Part shown: piece after piece, positions 54,420 to 63,689 of the stretch
Position numbering within the stretch: position 1 is the first letter of the stretch
How the letters are laid out: each line of letters starts with the position of its first letter
Origin: Micromonospora haikouensis
GTDB lineage: Bacteria > Actinomycetota > Actinomycetes > Mycobacteriales > Micromonosporaceae
Assembly: GCF_900091595.1 (NCBI RefSeq)
Contig: NZ_FMCW01000004.1
Location: 239,714 to 303,713 of the forward strand
Length of the DNA stretch: 64,000 bases
Direction of reading: 5' to 3'
Notes under the pieces: model-generated
Databases searched by the model: none
The model's input: the letters and a program-made list of their open reading frames with translations, nothing else
What the model was told of the DNA's origin: nothing
Program-made: the position numbers and the translations under genes

Positions 54420-54953
54420 TCAGGACGGCTCCGAACCTCCCGCCGTGGCCCGGCCGGCGGGCGACGGCTCGAAGAGGTGCGCGAACGCCGCCAGGTTGGC
54501 CGTGGACTCGCCGCGCTTGACCCGCCACTCCCACTCCCGCCGGATGGCGCTGCCGAAGCCGATCTCCAGCATCGTGTCGAACGACTCGTCGGCGTACGTC
54601 AGCACGCTGCCGAGCAGCCGGTCCAGCTCGTCCTCGTCGACCCCCGCCAGGTTCACCCGGCCGGTCAGGTAGACGTCGCCGACCGCGTCGATGGAGAACG
54701 ACACGGCGTACATCCGCGCGTTGCGCTGCAGCAGCCAGGCCCACAGCTCCTCGCGTCGCTCGTCCGGCTGGCGCATCACGAACGCCTCGATCCGCAGCGC
54801 GTGCTCGCCGACGACGAGGTTGCAGATCGTCTTGAGCTTGTGGGTGCCGGGCAGGGTCACCGCGTACGACGCCTCGCCGGTGGACTCGACCGCCAGCTCC
54901 CGCTCGGCGCAGACCGACTCGATCAGGGCGGCCACCTGGCTCCTCGCGCTCAT
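54420..54953 (-). CDS. YbjN-domain protein
   Basis: 177 residues with the YbjN/T3SS-chaperone-like fold: YAVTLPGTHKLKTICNLVVG, AFVMRQPDERREELWAWLLQ, YLTGRVNLAGVDEDELDRLL and a C-terminal helix. Function unknown, but the gene follows mshA in many actinobacteria (Rv0487 after Rv0486). ATG 54953 is placed by TAGAGT (54966-54961) with 7 nt between. An in-frame GTG at 54962 would lie upstream of the predicted transcript start. Confidence 0.85.
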   Translation of the reverse strand: MSARSQVAALIESVCAERELAVESTGEASYAVTLPGTHKLKTICNLVVGEHALRIEAFVMRQPDERREELWAWLLQRNARMYAVSFSIDAVGDVYLTGRVNLAGVDEDELDRLLGSVLTYADESFDTMLEIGFGSAIRREWEWRVKRGESTANLAAFAHLFEPSPAGRATAGGSEPS

Positions 54954-55007
54954 CCGCCCCACTCTACGGCCGCCAGCGGTGGCGCGACGGCGCGGCGGCG
55001 GCGCGGT

Positions 55008-55056
55008 GAGAAGGGTGCCCTTCTCTACCGTATGCGTTAACAGGGGGCCCTTCCTT
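55008..55056. repeat. Dispersed intergenic inverted repeat, copy D
   Basis: GAGAAGGGTGCCCTTCTC begins at 55008 and is itself a dyad. Then TACCGTATGCGTTAACA, then GGGGGCCCTTCCTT to 55056. The second half matches copy A (GCGTTAACA-GG-GCCCTTCCTT). It lies between mshA (ends 55062) and the co-directional ybjN gene, 5 bp past the mshA stop. Confidence 0.85.
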
Positions 55057-55061
55057 GCACC

Positions 55062-56426
55062 TCACCAGGCGCAGGAGAGCGCCCGGTCCGCCGCGAGCCG
55101 GCTGGCGAACCGCTCCCGGTGCTCGGCGATCGTCTCGCCGTAGACGGCGAGCAGGTTGCCGACCGTGCGGTCCCAGGAGAAGTTGCGGGCGTGTTGCTCG
55201 GCGCCCCGCCCCAGGGTCGCCCGCCGCGCCCGGTCCGGCAGCAGCCCCGCCAGCGTACGGGCCCAGTCGACCGGGTCGTGGCTGTTGACGAGCACCCCGC
55301 TGACCTGGTCCCGGACGGCGGTCACCAGGCCGCCCACGGCGGCGGCCAGCACGGGCGTGCCGCACGCCTGCGCCTCCAGGGCGACCAGCCCGAACGACTC
55401 GTTGTGCGACGGCACGGCCACCAGGTCGGCGGCCCGGTAGACGGCCGGCAGGTCGTCGCCGGTGCACGGCGGCAGGAAGCGCACCCGGTCGGCGATCCCG
55501 AGCGAGGCGGCCAGCTCGATCAGGGCGGTGGGCCGGTCCAGCCCGCTGCCGCTGGGGCCGCCGACGATCACCACGGTCAGCTCGTCGGCGAGGAGCGGGT
55601 CCCGTTCCCGCAGGGCGGCGGCGGCGCGGATCAGCACGTCGGGGGCCTTCAGCGGCTGGATCCGGCCGACGAAGGCCACCACGTACCCCGTGGTGGGCAG
55701 GCCGAGCCGGCGGCGGGCGGCGAGCATGGCCGCGTGCCGGTCCCCGGCGGCGGGCCGGAACCGGTCCAGGTCGACGCCGGGCTCGACCACGGCGACCCGG
55801 GCCGGGTCGGCGTCGTACCGGTCGAGCAGGTCGCGGGCCTCCACCCGGGTGTTGGCGACCAGCCGGTCGGCCTCGGCGACGACCTGCTCCTCGCCGATGA
55901 CCCGGGCCTTCGGCTCGGGGCGGTCACCGGCGGCGAGCCGGTCGTTCTTGACCTTGGCCAGGGTGTGCGCGGTGTGCACCAGCGGCACCCCCCAGCGCTC
56001 CTTGGCCAGCCAGCCGACCTGCCCGGAGAGCCAGTAGTGCGAGTGGATCAGGTCGTAGTGGCCCGGCGGGCGGGCCGCCTCGGTGCGCAGCACCCCGGCC
56101 GTGAACGCGCAGAGCTGGCCGGGCAGCTCCTCCTTGGTCAGCCCCTCCAGGGGGCCGGCGGTGACGTGCCGGACGTGCACGCCCGGGGACATCTCGACCA
56201 CCGGTGGCAGGTCGCCGGAGGTGGCCCGGGTGAAGATCTCCACCTCGACGTCGGCCTCGGCCAGCCGGCGGGCGATCTCCAGGATGTAGACGTTCATGCC
56301 GCCCGCGTCGCCCGTGCCGGGCTGGTGCAGGGGCGAGGTGTGCACCGACAGGGTGGCGATGCGCCGGGGGCGCGGCCACGGCTGGATACCTCGCTGACGA
56401 CCCACGCCGGTGTGCTGTTCCGCCAC
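55062..56426 (-). CDS. mshA: D-inositol-3-phosphate glycosyltransferase (mycothiol synthesis)
   Basis: GT4 enzyme that transfers GlcNAc from UDP-GlcNAc to inositol-3-phosphate, the first step to mycothiol. 454 residues: N-terminal [20 protein letters not shown] followed by [44 protein letters not shown] and the GT4 EX7E region [20 protein letters not shown]. All agree with MshA. GTG 56426 (VAEQHTGVG) has GAGGGAG upstream; in-frame starts to 56483 are less likely. The later mycothiol genes are not in the window. Confidence 0.95.
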   Translation of the reverse strand: MAEQHTGVGRQRGIQPWPRPRRIATLSVHTSPLHQPGTGDAGGMNVYILEIARRLAEADVEVEIFTRATSGDLPPVVEMSPGVHVRHVTAGPLEGLTKEELPGQLCAFTAGVLRTEAARPPGHYDLIHSHYWLSGQVGWLAKERWGVPLVHTAHTLAKVKNDRLAAGDRPEPKARVIGEEQVVAEADRLVANTRVEARDLLDRYDADPARVAVVEPGVDLDRFRPAAGDRHAAMLAARRRLGLPTTGYVVAFVGRIQPLKAPDVLIRAAAALRERDPLLADELTVVIVGGPSGSGLDRPTALIELAASLGIADRVRFLPPCTGDDLPAVYRAADLVAVPSHNESFGLVALEAQACGTPVLAAAVGGLVTAVRDQVSGVLVNSHDPVDWARTLAGLLPDRARRATLGRGAEQHARNFSWDRTVGNLLAVYGETIAEHRERFASRLAADRALSCAW

Positions 56427-56618
56427 GTCCGCTCCCTCTGTCACGGTTGATGCCGTCCCGCACGACCGGCGCTCCTCGGTCAACCTGCGCGCCGCGTGTC
56501 ATCTTCCCCATCGGGAACCGGAAATTCGTACCGGCGGCCCCCGGGCGTGACGGACCTCATCGACGCGGGCGGCCGGCCGGCGGCGCGCGCGGCGTCCCGG
56601 CGGGGTGAGAATGGCCCG

Positions 56619-57383
56619 ATGACCTCTGTCGCGATCGTCACCGGGGCGTCCAGCGGGATCGGCGCGGCCACGGCCCGCCGGCTGGCCGCCGAGGGGTTCC
56701 ACGTGCTGGCCGCCGCGCGGCGCACCGACCGGCTGGCCGCGCTCGTCGCGGAGATCGGGGCGGCCGGCGGGTCGGCCGCCGCCGTCGAGTGCGACGTCAC
56801 GTCCGCGGAGTCGGTGGCGGGCCTCGCCGCGGCCGCGGCGGCGGCCCCCGGGCTGGTCACCCTGCTGGTCAACAACGCCGGCGGCGCGCGCGGGCTCGAC
56901 CCGGTGGAGTCCGGGTCGGTGGGCGACTGGCAGTGGATGTACGACGTGAACGTGCTCGGCACCCTGCGGGTCACCCAGGCGCTGCTGCCCGCGCTGGAGG
57001 CGTCCGGGGCCGGCACGATCGTGATCGTCTCCTCGACCGCCGGCCACGTCGTCTACGAGGGCGGGGGCGGCTACAGCGCCGCGAAGCACGCGCAGACGGC
57101 GGTCGCCGGCACGCTGCGGCTGGAGCTGTGCGGCCGGCCCGTCCGGGTGATCGAGATCGACCCGGGGATGGTGCGGACCGACGAGTTCGCGCTGGTCCGC
57201 TTCGGCGGCGACGCCGACCGTGCCGACGCGGTCTACGCCGGGGTGGCCGAGCCGCTGGTCGCCGAGGACGTCGCCGACTGCGTCGCCTGGTGCGCGACCC
57301 GGCCGCAGCACGTCAACGTCGACCGGCTCGTGGTCCGCCCGCTGGCCCAGGCCGCGCAGCACAAGGTGCACCGGGCGGGCTGA
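56619..57383 (+). CDS. Short-chain dehydrogenase/reductase
   Basis: 254 residues: cofactor motif VTGASSGIGAATARRLAAEG, NNAG in LVNNAGGARGLD, catalytic Ser in IVIVSSTAGHVVYEG and YxxxK in YSAAKHAQTA. The Arg after the Gly-rich strand (AAARRTDRL) suggests NADP. Substrate unknown; the mycobacterial homologue Rv0484c is also near mshA. ATG 56619 follows GAGAAT by 6 nt. Divergent from mshA. Confidence 0.92.
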   Translation: MTSVAIVTGASSGIGAATARRLAAEGFHVLAAARRTDRLAALVAEIGAAGGSAAAVECDVTSAESVAGLAAAAAAAPGLVTLLVNNAGGARGLDPVESGSVGDWQWMYDVNVLGTLRVTQALLPALEASGAGTIVIVSSTAGHVVYEGGGGYSAAKHAQTAVAGTLRLELCGRPVRVIEIDPGMVRTDEFALVRFGGDADRADAVYAGVAEPLVAEDVADCVAWCATRPQHVNVDRLVVRPLAQAAQHKVHRAG

Positions 57384-57414
57384 TGGGTCCCCGGTCGCGC
57401 GGGCGGAGGCGGCG

Positions 57415-58206
57415 GTGAGGCCGCAGGGGGTCGTCACCCGGGGCACGACCAACCCCAACCGGCTGCGTCGGGTCGACAACTGGATCGTCGAGACGTGCGG
57501 CGGCCGGCTGCGGGACGCGGCGGACCCGCTGGTGGTCGACCTCGGCTACGGCGCGACCCCGGTCACCGCCGTGGAGCTGCGCGCCCGGCTGGCCGCCGGG
57601 GTCCGCGCCGACGTGCGGGTGGTCGGGCTGGAGATCGATCCGGTACGCGTCGCCGCCGCGCAGCCGGCCGCCGACCCGCCCCGGCTCACCTTCGCCCGGG
57701 GCGGGTTCGAGCTGGCCGGGCTGCGGCCCGCCCTGGTCCGGGCGTTCAATGTGCTCCGGCAGTACGACGAGGCCGAGGTCGCCGCCGCCTGGCGGACGGT
57801 CACCGGGCGGCTGGCCCCGGGCGGGCTGCTGGTCGAGGGCACCTGCGACGAGCTGGGGCGGCTCGGCGGCTGGCTGCTGATCGACTCCGAGGGCCCGCGC
57901 ACGCTCACCCTGGCGGCGAAGCTGACCACGCTGGGCAGTCCCGCCGAGCTGGCCGAGCGGCTGCCGAAGGCGCTGATCCACCGTAACGTGCCGGGCGAGG
58001 CGATCCACGACCTGCTCCGCGACCTGGACGACGCGTGGCGCTCCGCCGCCGCGTACGCCCCCTTCGGGCCCCGCCAGCGGTGGCTGCGGGCGGTGGCGGC
58101 GGTCCGCGACGCCGGCTGGCCGGTCGCCGACGGGCCCCGCCGCTGGCGGCACGGCGAGCTGACCGTCGACTGGTCCGCCGTCGCCCCCGCCAGGTCCGAC
58201 GCCTGA
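57415..58206 (+). CDS. Class I SAM-dependent methyltransferase-like protein
   Basis: 263 residues. The SAM site is PLVVDLGYGATPVTAVELRA followed by VRVVGLEIDPVRVAAAQ. The post-motif region FNVLRQYDEAEVAAAWRTVT and the Gly-rich APGGLLVEGTCDELGRLGGW resemble a DUF1698-like Rossmann enzyme. Target unknown. GTG 57415 has GGAGG 5-6 nt upstream; earlier in-frame starts lie inside the SDR gene. Probably co-transcribed with the SDR gene, 31 nt away. Confidence 0.82.
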   Translation: MRPQGVVTRGTTNPNRLRRVDNWIVETCGGRLRDAADPLVVDLGYGATPVTAVELRARLAAGVRADVRVVGLEIDPVRVAAAQPAADPPRLTFARGGFELAGLRPALVRAFNVLRQYDEAEVAAAWRTVTGRLAPGGLLVEGTCDELGRLGGWLLIDSEGPRTLTLAAKLTTLGSPAELAERLPKALIHRNVPGEAIHDLLRDLDDAWRSAAAYAPFGPRQRWLRAVAAVRDAGWPVADGPRRWRHGELTVDWSAVAPARSDA

Positions 58207-58222
58207 GCCCGGGGCGGGCGGC

Positions 58223-58630
58223 TCAGCGCGTCTCCCCGGGCGGGGTCGAGCCGCCGGTGGTGGGCTCGGAGACGTGGGCGGTGACGATGCGCCAGCCGGC
58301 GGGCAGGCGTACCCAGGTCTGGGTCTGCCGGCCCCGGGCTGCGGCGTCGGCGTACCCGAACCGGGTGGTGACCACCGCGAGGTCGACGCCGAAGGTGGTG
58401 ATCACCGTGTCGACGAGGCGGCGGCCGGGCGGCAGCGGCGGCTGGTCGGCCCGCCAGGCGCGCTGCGCGTCGAGCCCGTACTGGTGGTCGTCGATGCCGA
58501 ACCGCACGGTCCGGTCGGCGTCCCAGAAGTGTCCGCAGATCCGGTCGGCGTCGCCGTCGACCAGCGCCTGTTCGTAGCCGGCGAAGGCCGCCGCCACCTC
58601 GGCGACCACGTCGGTCCGGTCGATCTCCAC
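58223..58630 (-). CDS. AtzH-like (DUF3225) NTF2-fold protein
   Basis: 135 residues of the SnoaL/NTF2 fold: EVAAAFAGYEQALVDGDADR, FWDADRTVRFGIDDHQYG, TRFGYADAAARGRQTQTWVR and GWRIVTAHVSEPTT. This is the AtzH/DUF3225 family found with amidase and ureide-degrading genes. GTG 58630 has GGAGGA 8 nt upstream. Last gene of the biuret operon; its exact role is unproven. Confidence 0.82.
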   Translation of the reverse strand: MEIDRTDVVAEVAAAFAGYEQALVDGDADRICGHFWDADRTVRFGIDDHQYGLDAQRAWRADQPPLPPGRRLVDTVITTFGVDLAVVTTRFGYADAAARGRQTQTWVRLPAGWRIVTAHVSEPTTGGSTPPGETR

Positions 58631-58716
58631 GCGGGTGTCCTCCTTCGCACGACGGGCCGGGCGTACGCGGGCGCGGTCGGGCGGCCGGTGCCGCCGGCCC
58701 GACCGGGCCGGCGGCC

Positions 58717-60354
58717 TCAGCCGCTCACCGCGCCCTCCCGCTGCCCGCCGTCGGCGGGCCCGGCGACGGTCGGCTCGGCGGCGGCTTCGCCGTGCAGGCG
58801 GTCCAGTTCGATCTCCTCCGGCTCGGGGACCCGGGGCGCGGGCCGGCCCAGCGCGAAGATCCCGCAGACCGCCGCGACGAAGAGGTAGCCGAGCGCCACG
58901 GGGCCGTTCGCGTTCCACTCGATCCGTTCGCCGTGGATGAGCCCGACGAACGAGAGCACCGCGCCGGCCCCGGCGAAGATCGCCGCCCGGACGAACCGCT
59001 TGTCGATGACGAAGACCACCACCGCGCCGAGCACCAGGCCGGCGAGGATCGCCCCCTGGCCGAGCACGAGCAGGCCGTCGTAGACCACGCCCGCGCCGGC
59101 CAGGGCCTCGTCGCCCACCTCGGCGGCCGTGGTGCCGGCCGCCGCCAGCGTGTTGTCGATCTGGCTGGTGGCCCAGGCCGCGATGTTCGGGATCAGCGCG
59201 GCGACCACGGCCGCGGCGTGCGCCCGGGGCGTCGCCTGGAACGCCTGCGCGCCGATCAGCAGCCCGATGTAGAGCAGGATCGGCACGATCGCCGCCGTCG
59301 GGAAGATCGTCGCCAGCAGGCCGAACATGCCGAGGAAGCAGAGGATCGCGATCACGATGCCGGTCGCCATCGAGTAGCCGCTCCGGCCACCCGCCGCCTT
59401 CCAGCCCGGGTGCCCGACGTAGACGGCGGGCGGGAACGGCGAGCCGAGGGCCGCGCCGATCACCGCGCCCGCGCCGTCGGCGAGCAGGACGCTGCGCAGG
59501 TTGTAGTTGTCGCCGGCGGTCGCCGCGCTCTCCACGTTGGACATGCCCTCGGTGAAGTTGTAGACCCCCAACGGGATCGCCGTCGCCAGCAACGGCGCCA
59601 TGTCGGCCAGGCCGGTGAGGAGCAGGTCGAGCTTGACCGAGGGTACGGCGATCGCGATGTCCCGGGCGGCGGCCGTGACGTCCGGCACCGACATCGCGCC
59701 GCCGGCCCAGCCGAGCGCCGTGCCGACCAGCAGCGCGGCGAGCCCGATCGGAAAGTTGAACGGCAGCCTGACGTCGGTGAGCAGGCCGATCAGCAGCAAC
59801 GCGAAGACGGGCAGCGCGATCCAGGCCATCCGCCACATCTGCCCGGCCGGGTTCATCGAGATGAAGGTGATGGAGATCCCGGCGAGGGTGCCCAGCAGCG
59901 CGGCCCGGGGCGCGTACCGGCGGATGTAGGGGCCGACGAACGCGCCGATCAGCACGATCACGCCGATGATGAAGGCCCACGCCAGCCCCGCCTCCCAGGC
60001 CCGCACCGGGTCCTGCGTGCGCAGGTAGATCGGGAGCATGATGACGAAGATGACGATGAACATGTGCGGCACGCTCGGCCCGTAGGGCAGGGCGGTCACG
60101 TCGGACCGGTTCTCCCGCCGGGCCAGCCGGCGCGCCAGGAAGGTGTAGTAGATGTTGCCGGCGACCAGCGCGATGCCCAGCGCCGGCAGGATCGTGCCGA
60201 ACACCTCCCCCTCGGGGAGCTTCACCACGGCCAGGCAGAGCCCGGTCAGGGTGAGCACGTTGACCAGGACGTTGACGCCGAAACCGAAGAACGCGTTGGT
60301 GTCGCCGCGCACCCAGAACGGGAGCGGGGCGGCGGGGGGCTTGGGGGTGACCAT
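58717..60354 (-). CDS. NCS2-type permease
   Basis: 545 residues with about 12-14 hydrophobic helices and a Pro/Glu-rich cytoplasmic tail. Typical segments are SDVTALPYGPSVPHMFIVIF, GISITFISMNPAGQMWRMAW, NFTEGMSNVESAATAGDNYN and ALGSPFPPAVYVGHPGWKAA. It belongs to the xanthine/uracil permease superfamily, in a branch whose substrates are little known. By position between ureide hydrolases and AtzH it may import biuret, triuret, cyanurate or a related nitrogen compound. Confidence 0.85.
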   Translation of the reverse strand: MVTPKPPAAPLPFWVRGDTNAFFGFGVNVLVNVLTLTGLCLAVVKLPEGEVFGTILPALGIALVAGNIYYTFLARRLARRENRSDVTALPYGPSVPHMFIVIFVIMLPIYLRTQDPVRAWEAGLAWAFIIGVIVLIGAFVGPYIRRYAPRAALLGTLAGISITFISMNPAGQMWRMAWIALPVFALLLIGLLTDVRLPFNFPIGLAALLVGTALGWAGGAMSVPDVTAAARDIAIAVPSVKLDLLLTGLADMAPLLATAIPLGVYNFTEGMSNVESAATAGDNYNLRSVLLADGAGAVIGAALGSPFPPAVYVGHPGWKAAGGRSGYSMATGIVIAILCFLGMFGLLATIFPTAAIVPILLYIGLLIGAQAFQATPRAHAAAVVAALIPNIAAWATSQIDNTLAAAGTTAAEVGDEALAGAGVVYDGLLVLGQGAILAGLVLGAVVVFVIDKRFVRAAIFAGAGAVLSFVGLIHGERIEWNANGPVALGYLFVAAVCGIFALGRPAPRVPEPEEIELDRLHGEAAAEPTVAGPADGGQREGAVSG

Positions 60355-60367
60355 GGCTGCTCCCGAT

Positions 60368-61060
60368 TCAGGAGGAGGGTTGCGACATGGTGGTGCTGGG
60401 CAGCACGGCGAGCACCTCGGTGGACTCGGCGACCCACCCGAAGATCCCGCCCTGGGCGGCGATCATGTCGAGTCCGACCCGCTGGAACTCGGGGAAGTAG
60501 GACCCGACGCAGTCGGCGAGCACGAGGCACTCGTACCCGCGGTCGTTGGCCTCCCGGACGGTGGTGTGCACGCACACCTCGGTGGTGACTCCGGTGACCA
60601 GGAGGCTGCGGACGCCCCGCTCGGCGAGCAGGGCGTCCAGCCCGGTGGCGTAGAACGCGCCCTTGCCGGGCTTGTCGACGACCGGCTCGCCGGGCAGCGG
60701 CGCGAGCTCGTCGACGATGTCGTGGCCGTACTCGCCCCGCACGAGGATGCGGCCGTTGGGGCCCGGGTCGCCGATCCGCTTGCTCGGCGCGCCCCGGTGG
60801 AGCTTGGCCGGCGGGCAGTCGGACAGGTCGGGCAGGTGCCCCTCGCGGGTGTGCACGACGGTCAGGCCCGCGGCGCGGACGCCGGCCAGCAGCGCCGCCA
60901 GCGGGGCGATGGTGCGGCGCAACTGGCCGACGTCGTTGCCCAGGCTCTCGCCGAACCCGCCGGGCTCCAGGAAGTCGCGCTGCATGTCGATGACCAGCAG
61001 CACCGTGGTCGCGATGTCGAAGGTGTACGGGGTGGGCCGGGCGGCGGCGACGGTCGGCAT
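60368..61060 (-). CDS. Isochorismatase-fold cysteine hydrolase (possible triuret hydrolase)
   Basis: 230 residues with the catalytic triad Asp (LLVIDMQRDF), Lys (VDKPGKGAFYAT) and Cys (GVTTEVCVHTTVREANDRGY). It is a clear paralogue of the biuH product just upstream but lacks that protein's GATDKGN segment (here VGSYFPEFQ). Triuret hydrolases are BiuH relatives found beside biuH, which makes this the leading guess; other ureide amidases remain possible. ATG 61060 has GAGGTGA 8 nt upstream; GTG 61072, overlapping the biuH stop as GTGA, is an alternative. Confidence 0.82.
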   Translation of the reverse strand: MPTVAAARPTPYTFDIATTVLLVIDMQRDFLEPGGFGESLGNDVGQLRRTIAPLAALLAGVRAAGLTVVHTREGHLPDLSDCPPAKLHRGAPSKRIGDPGPNGRILVRGEYGHDIVDELAPLPGEPVVDKPGKGAFYATGLDALLAERGVRSLLVTGVTTEVCVHTTVREANDRGYECLVLADCVGSYFPEFQRVGLDMIAAQGGIFGWVAESTEVLAVLPSTTMSQPSS

Positions 61061-61068
61061 CTCGCGAC

Positions 61069-61758
61069 TCACCTCGCCGTCGCCGCGATAACGTCGTCGG
61101 ACGTGGCGACGCAGCCGAAGACGCCGCCCTGCATGGTCACCATGTGCAGCGCCGCGTCGTGGTTGCCCTTGTCCGTCGCGCCGGTGCAGTCGGCGAGGAT
61201 CAGGCACTCGTACCCCCGGTCGTTCGCCTCGCGCATGGTGGTGTGCACGCAGACGTCGGTGGTGATGCCGGTGAGGATGAGGTGCGTGATGCCGCGGGTG
61301 CGCAGCACCAGGTCGAGGTTGGTGGCGTAGAACGCGCCCTTGCCGGGCTTGTCGACGACCACCTCGCCGGGCGTCGGGGCGACCTCGGGCACGATCTCCC
61401 AGCCCGGTTCGCCCCGGACGAGGATCCGGCCGCACGGGCCGGCGCCGCCGATCTCGGCGCCGATCCGCGCCGAGCGCCAGCGCTTGTTCGGCGGCAGGTC
61501 CGCCAGGTCGGGGTCGTGCCCCTCGCGGGTGTGCACGACGAGCATCCCGAGCGACCGGGCGTGTGCCAGCAGCCGGGCGGTGGCCGGCAGGCCGGACCGG
61601 GTGAGGCTGATGTCGTACCCCATCGCGTCGACGTAGCCGCCCGGCCCGCAGAAGTCGGTCTGCCAGTCGATGCAGAGCAACGCGGTGCGGGTGGTGTCGA
61701 CCGCGCCGTCGTACGGCCACGGGTAGGGGTTAGCGGTTACCGGCCCGATCCTTGCCAT
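61069..61758 (-). CDS. biuH: Biuret amidohydrolase
   Basis: Hydrolyses biuret to allophanate and ammonia. 229 residues. Catalytic Asp in LLCIDWQTDFCGPGGYVDAM, Lys in VVDKPGKGAFYAT and Cys in TGITTDVCVHTTMREANDRG. Substrate-pocket segments DLADLPPNKRWRSARIGAEI and ADCTGATDKGNHDAALHMVT match Rhizobium BiuH as I recall it. GGAGGAGGAGAGG precedes ATG 61758. Starts 28 nt after atzF, whose product takes allophanate onward. Confidence 0.9.
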   Translation of the reverse strand: MARIGPVTANPYPWPYDGAVDTTRTALLCIDWQTDFCGPGGYVDAMGYDISLTRSGLPATARLLAHARSLGMLVVHTREGHDPDLADLPPNKRWRSARIGAEIGGAGPCGRILVRGEPGWEIVPEVAPTPGEVVVDKPGKGAFYATNLDLVLRTRGITHLILTGITTDVCVHTTMREANDRGYECLILADCTGATDKGNHDAALHMVTMQGGVFGCVATSDDVIAATAR

Positions 61759-61786
61759 CCTCTCCTCCTCCTGTTGTCGTCGCCGC

Positions 61787-63589
61787 TCATCGCCGGGCGG
61801 CGCTGCGGTACGCCCGCCAGCCCCCGGCGGCGCTGATGTCCTCGGCGTCCGGCCCGGCGGCGTACGCCTCGCAGAGGAAGCCCAGGACGCTGCTCCCGTC
61901 GTCCAGCCGGACCCAGCCCAGCGAGAGCGGGGCGGGGACGCCGGCCAGCAGCCCGCCGACGGCGGACGCGGGCAGCCGCCACAGCTCGATGTCGATGCGG
62001 TGACCCCGGGCCGCCTCGACGCGGACCAAGCCGGGCAGCCCCTCGCCGTCGGGGGTGGCCATCCGGTAGAGCCGGTAGCAGGGCGCGGTCCGGGTGGCGG
62101 CGACGAGCGTGGCTCCCCGGTCGGTCAGCTCCCCGTTGCGGGACTCGCCGGTCAGGTGCCGCCCGACGACGGCGACGAGCAGTTCCGCCGGTCCCGGCCC
62201 GGTGGTGGCGGCTGCCGGCGGGGCGTCGGCCGCTCCCACGTCGGCCCCGGCGGCGAGGGCGGCGGCGAGCCGGGCCAGGGTGGTGTCGCTGAACGCCGGG
62301 CCGACCAGGGTCAGGCTCGCCGGCCGGCCGGCGGCGGTGAAACCGTTGGGCACGGTCACGCAGGCCAGGTCGAGCAGGTTGGCGAACTGGGTGTAGCGGC
62401 CGAGCACGGCGTTGCGCCCGATCGGGTCCTCGGCGATCTCGGCGAGCGTGAACGTGGTGCCGACGGTGGGCACGACGAGCGCGTCGACCTCCCGCCACAC
62501 GCGGTCGACCCGGGCCCGCAGCTCGCGGAGCCGGTGCCGGCCCCGGAAGGCGTCGACCGCGTCGTAGCGCCGGCCGGTCTCCAGCACCGCCCGGGTGACG
62601 GGCAGGACCGCCTCGGGGCGCTCCCGCAGGAAGTCGTCCAGCCCGGTCAGCCGCTCGGCCACCCAGGGCCCCTGGTAGAGCAGGTCCCCGGCCTCGAAGA
62701 AAGGGCCCAGCGGCACCGGCTGCGCGTGGCCGACCAGGTCACGCAGCCGCCCGACGCCGGCGGCGAACCGCTCCCGCTGGCCGGTGTCGCCGAAGAACTC
62801 CAGGTCTTCCGCCCGGGGCACGCCGAGGCGTAGCGCCCCCGGCAGGCGGGCGGGCACCCGCTCGGCCGGCAGCGGACGCCCCCACGGGTCGGCCGCCGTG
62901 ACGCCGCGAGCGGCGTGCAGCACGTCCACGGCGTCCGCCACGTCGGCGGCGAAGACCGAGACGCAGTCCAGCGAGCGGCAGGCCGGCACCACGCCGGCCG
63001 TGCTGAGCAGGCCGCGGGTGGGCTTGACCCCGACGATGCCGTTGAGCGCCGCCGGCACCCGGCCGGAGCCGGCGGTGTCCGTGCCCAGGGCGAAGCTGAC
63101 CTGGCCGCTGGCGACCGCGACGGCCGAGCCGGAGCTGGAGCCGCCGGAGACGAGCCCCCCGCCGAAGACGCTCTCGCAGCTGCCGTACGGCGAGCGGGCC
63201 CCGGTCAGGCCGGTGGCGAACTGGTCGAGGTTGGTCTTGCCGACCAGCAGCGCGCCGGCGTCGAGCAGCCGGCGCACCACGGGCGCGTCGGCGCTGGCCT
63301 CGTACCCGAAGTCGGGGCAGCCGGCCGTGGTGACCATGCCGGCGACGTCGATGTTGTCCTTGACCGCGAACGGGATGCCGTACAGCGGGAGCGTCGCGGG
63401 GTCGCCGTCGCGGCCCAGCGCGGCGGCGTGGGCCCGCAGGCGGTCGGCCGGGACGGTGCTGATCCAGACCGGCGCGCCGTCGCGGCCGGCGAGCCCGGCC
63501 AGCACGCGCTCGGCCAGGGCGGCGGGGGTGAGGCCGCCCTCGCGGTACGCCGACCGCAGCTCCGCGAGCGATCCGATGCGTTCTGACAT
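61787..63589 (-). CDS. atzF: Allophanate hydrolase
   Basis: Splits allophanate to ammonia and CO2. 600 residues: an amidase-signature domain with the Ser-Ser-Lys triad (FAVKDNID; SGGSSSGSAVAVA; GTDTAGSGRVPAA) and the separate C-terminal AtzF domain (LLVAVVGRHLTGE, then GWVRLDDGSSVLGFLCEAYA). No biotin carboxylase is fused, so this is the stand-alone AtzF type. ATG 63589 gives the conserved start; in-frame extension to 63685 is not conserved. First gene of the operon atzF-biuH-hydrolase-permease-atzH. Confidence 0.94.
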   Translation of the reverse strand: MSERIGSLAELRSAYREGGLTPAALAERVLAGLAGRDGAPVWISTVPADRLRAHAAALGRDGDPATLPLYGIPFAVKDNIDVAGMVTTAGCPDFGYEASADAPVVRRLLDAGALLVGKTNLDQFATGLTGARSPYGSCESVFGGGLVSGGSSSGSAVAVASGQVSFALGTDTAGSGRVPAALNGIVGVKPTRGLLSTAGVVPACRSLDCVSVFAADVADAVDVLHAARGVTAADPWGRPLPAERVPARLPGALRLGVPRAEDLEFFGDTGQRERFAAGVGRLRDLVGHAQPVPLGPFFEAGDLLYQGPWVAERLTGLDDFLRERPEAVLPVTRAVLETGRRYDAVDAFRGRHRLRELRARVDRVWREVDALVVPTVGTTFTLAEIAEDPIGRNAVLGRYTQFANLLDLACVTVPNGFTAAGRPASLTLVGPAFSDTTLARLAAALAAGADVGAADAPPAAATTGPGPAELLVAVVGRHLTGESRNGELTDRGATLVAATRTAPCYRLYRMATPDGEGLPGLVRVEAARGHRIDIELWRLPASAVGGLLAGVPAPLSLGWVRLDDGSSVLGFLCEAYAAGPDAEDISAAGGWRAYRSAARR

Positions 63590-63597
63590 ACAGTCGA

Positions 63598-63619
63598 TTG
63601 TCGACAGTCCTGTTACAGG
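63598..63619 (-). promoter_or_regulatory. Two adjacent palindromes upstream of atzF
   Basis: TTGTCGACA (63598-63606) contains the dyad TGTCGACA and resembles FadR/GntR-type operators of the form TTGTCGACAA. CCTGT-t-ACAGG (63609-63619) follows 2 bp on. They lie 9-30 bp upstream of the atzF start, where a repressor would act. No regulator gene for the operon is in the window. Confidence 0.55.
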
Positions 63620-63689
63620 GAACGGCGCGACAGGTAACGACGACATGACGCCGGCGGCGGGCCGGCCCGCCCCGGCTAGTCGCAACGCC

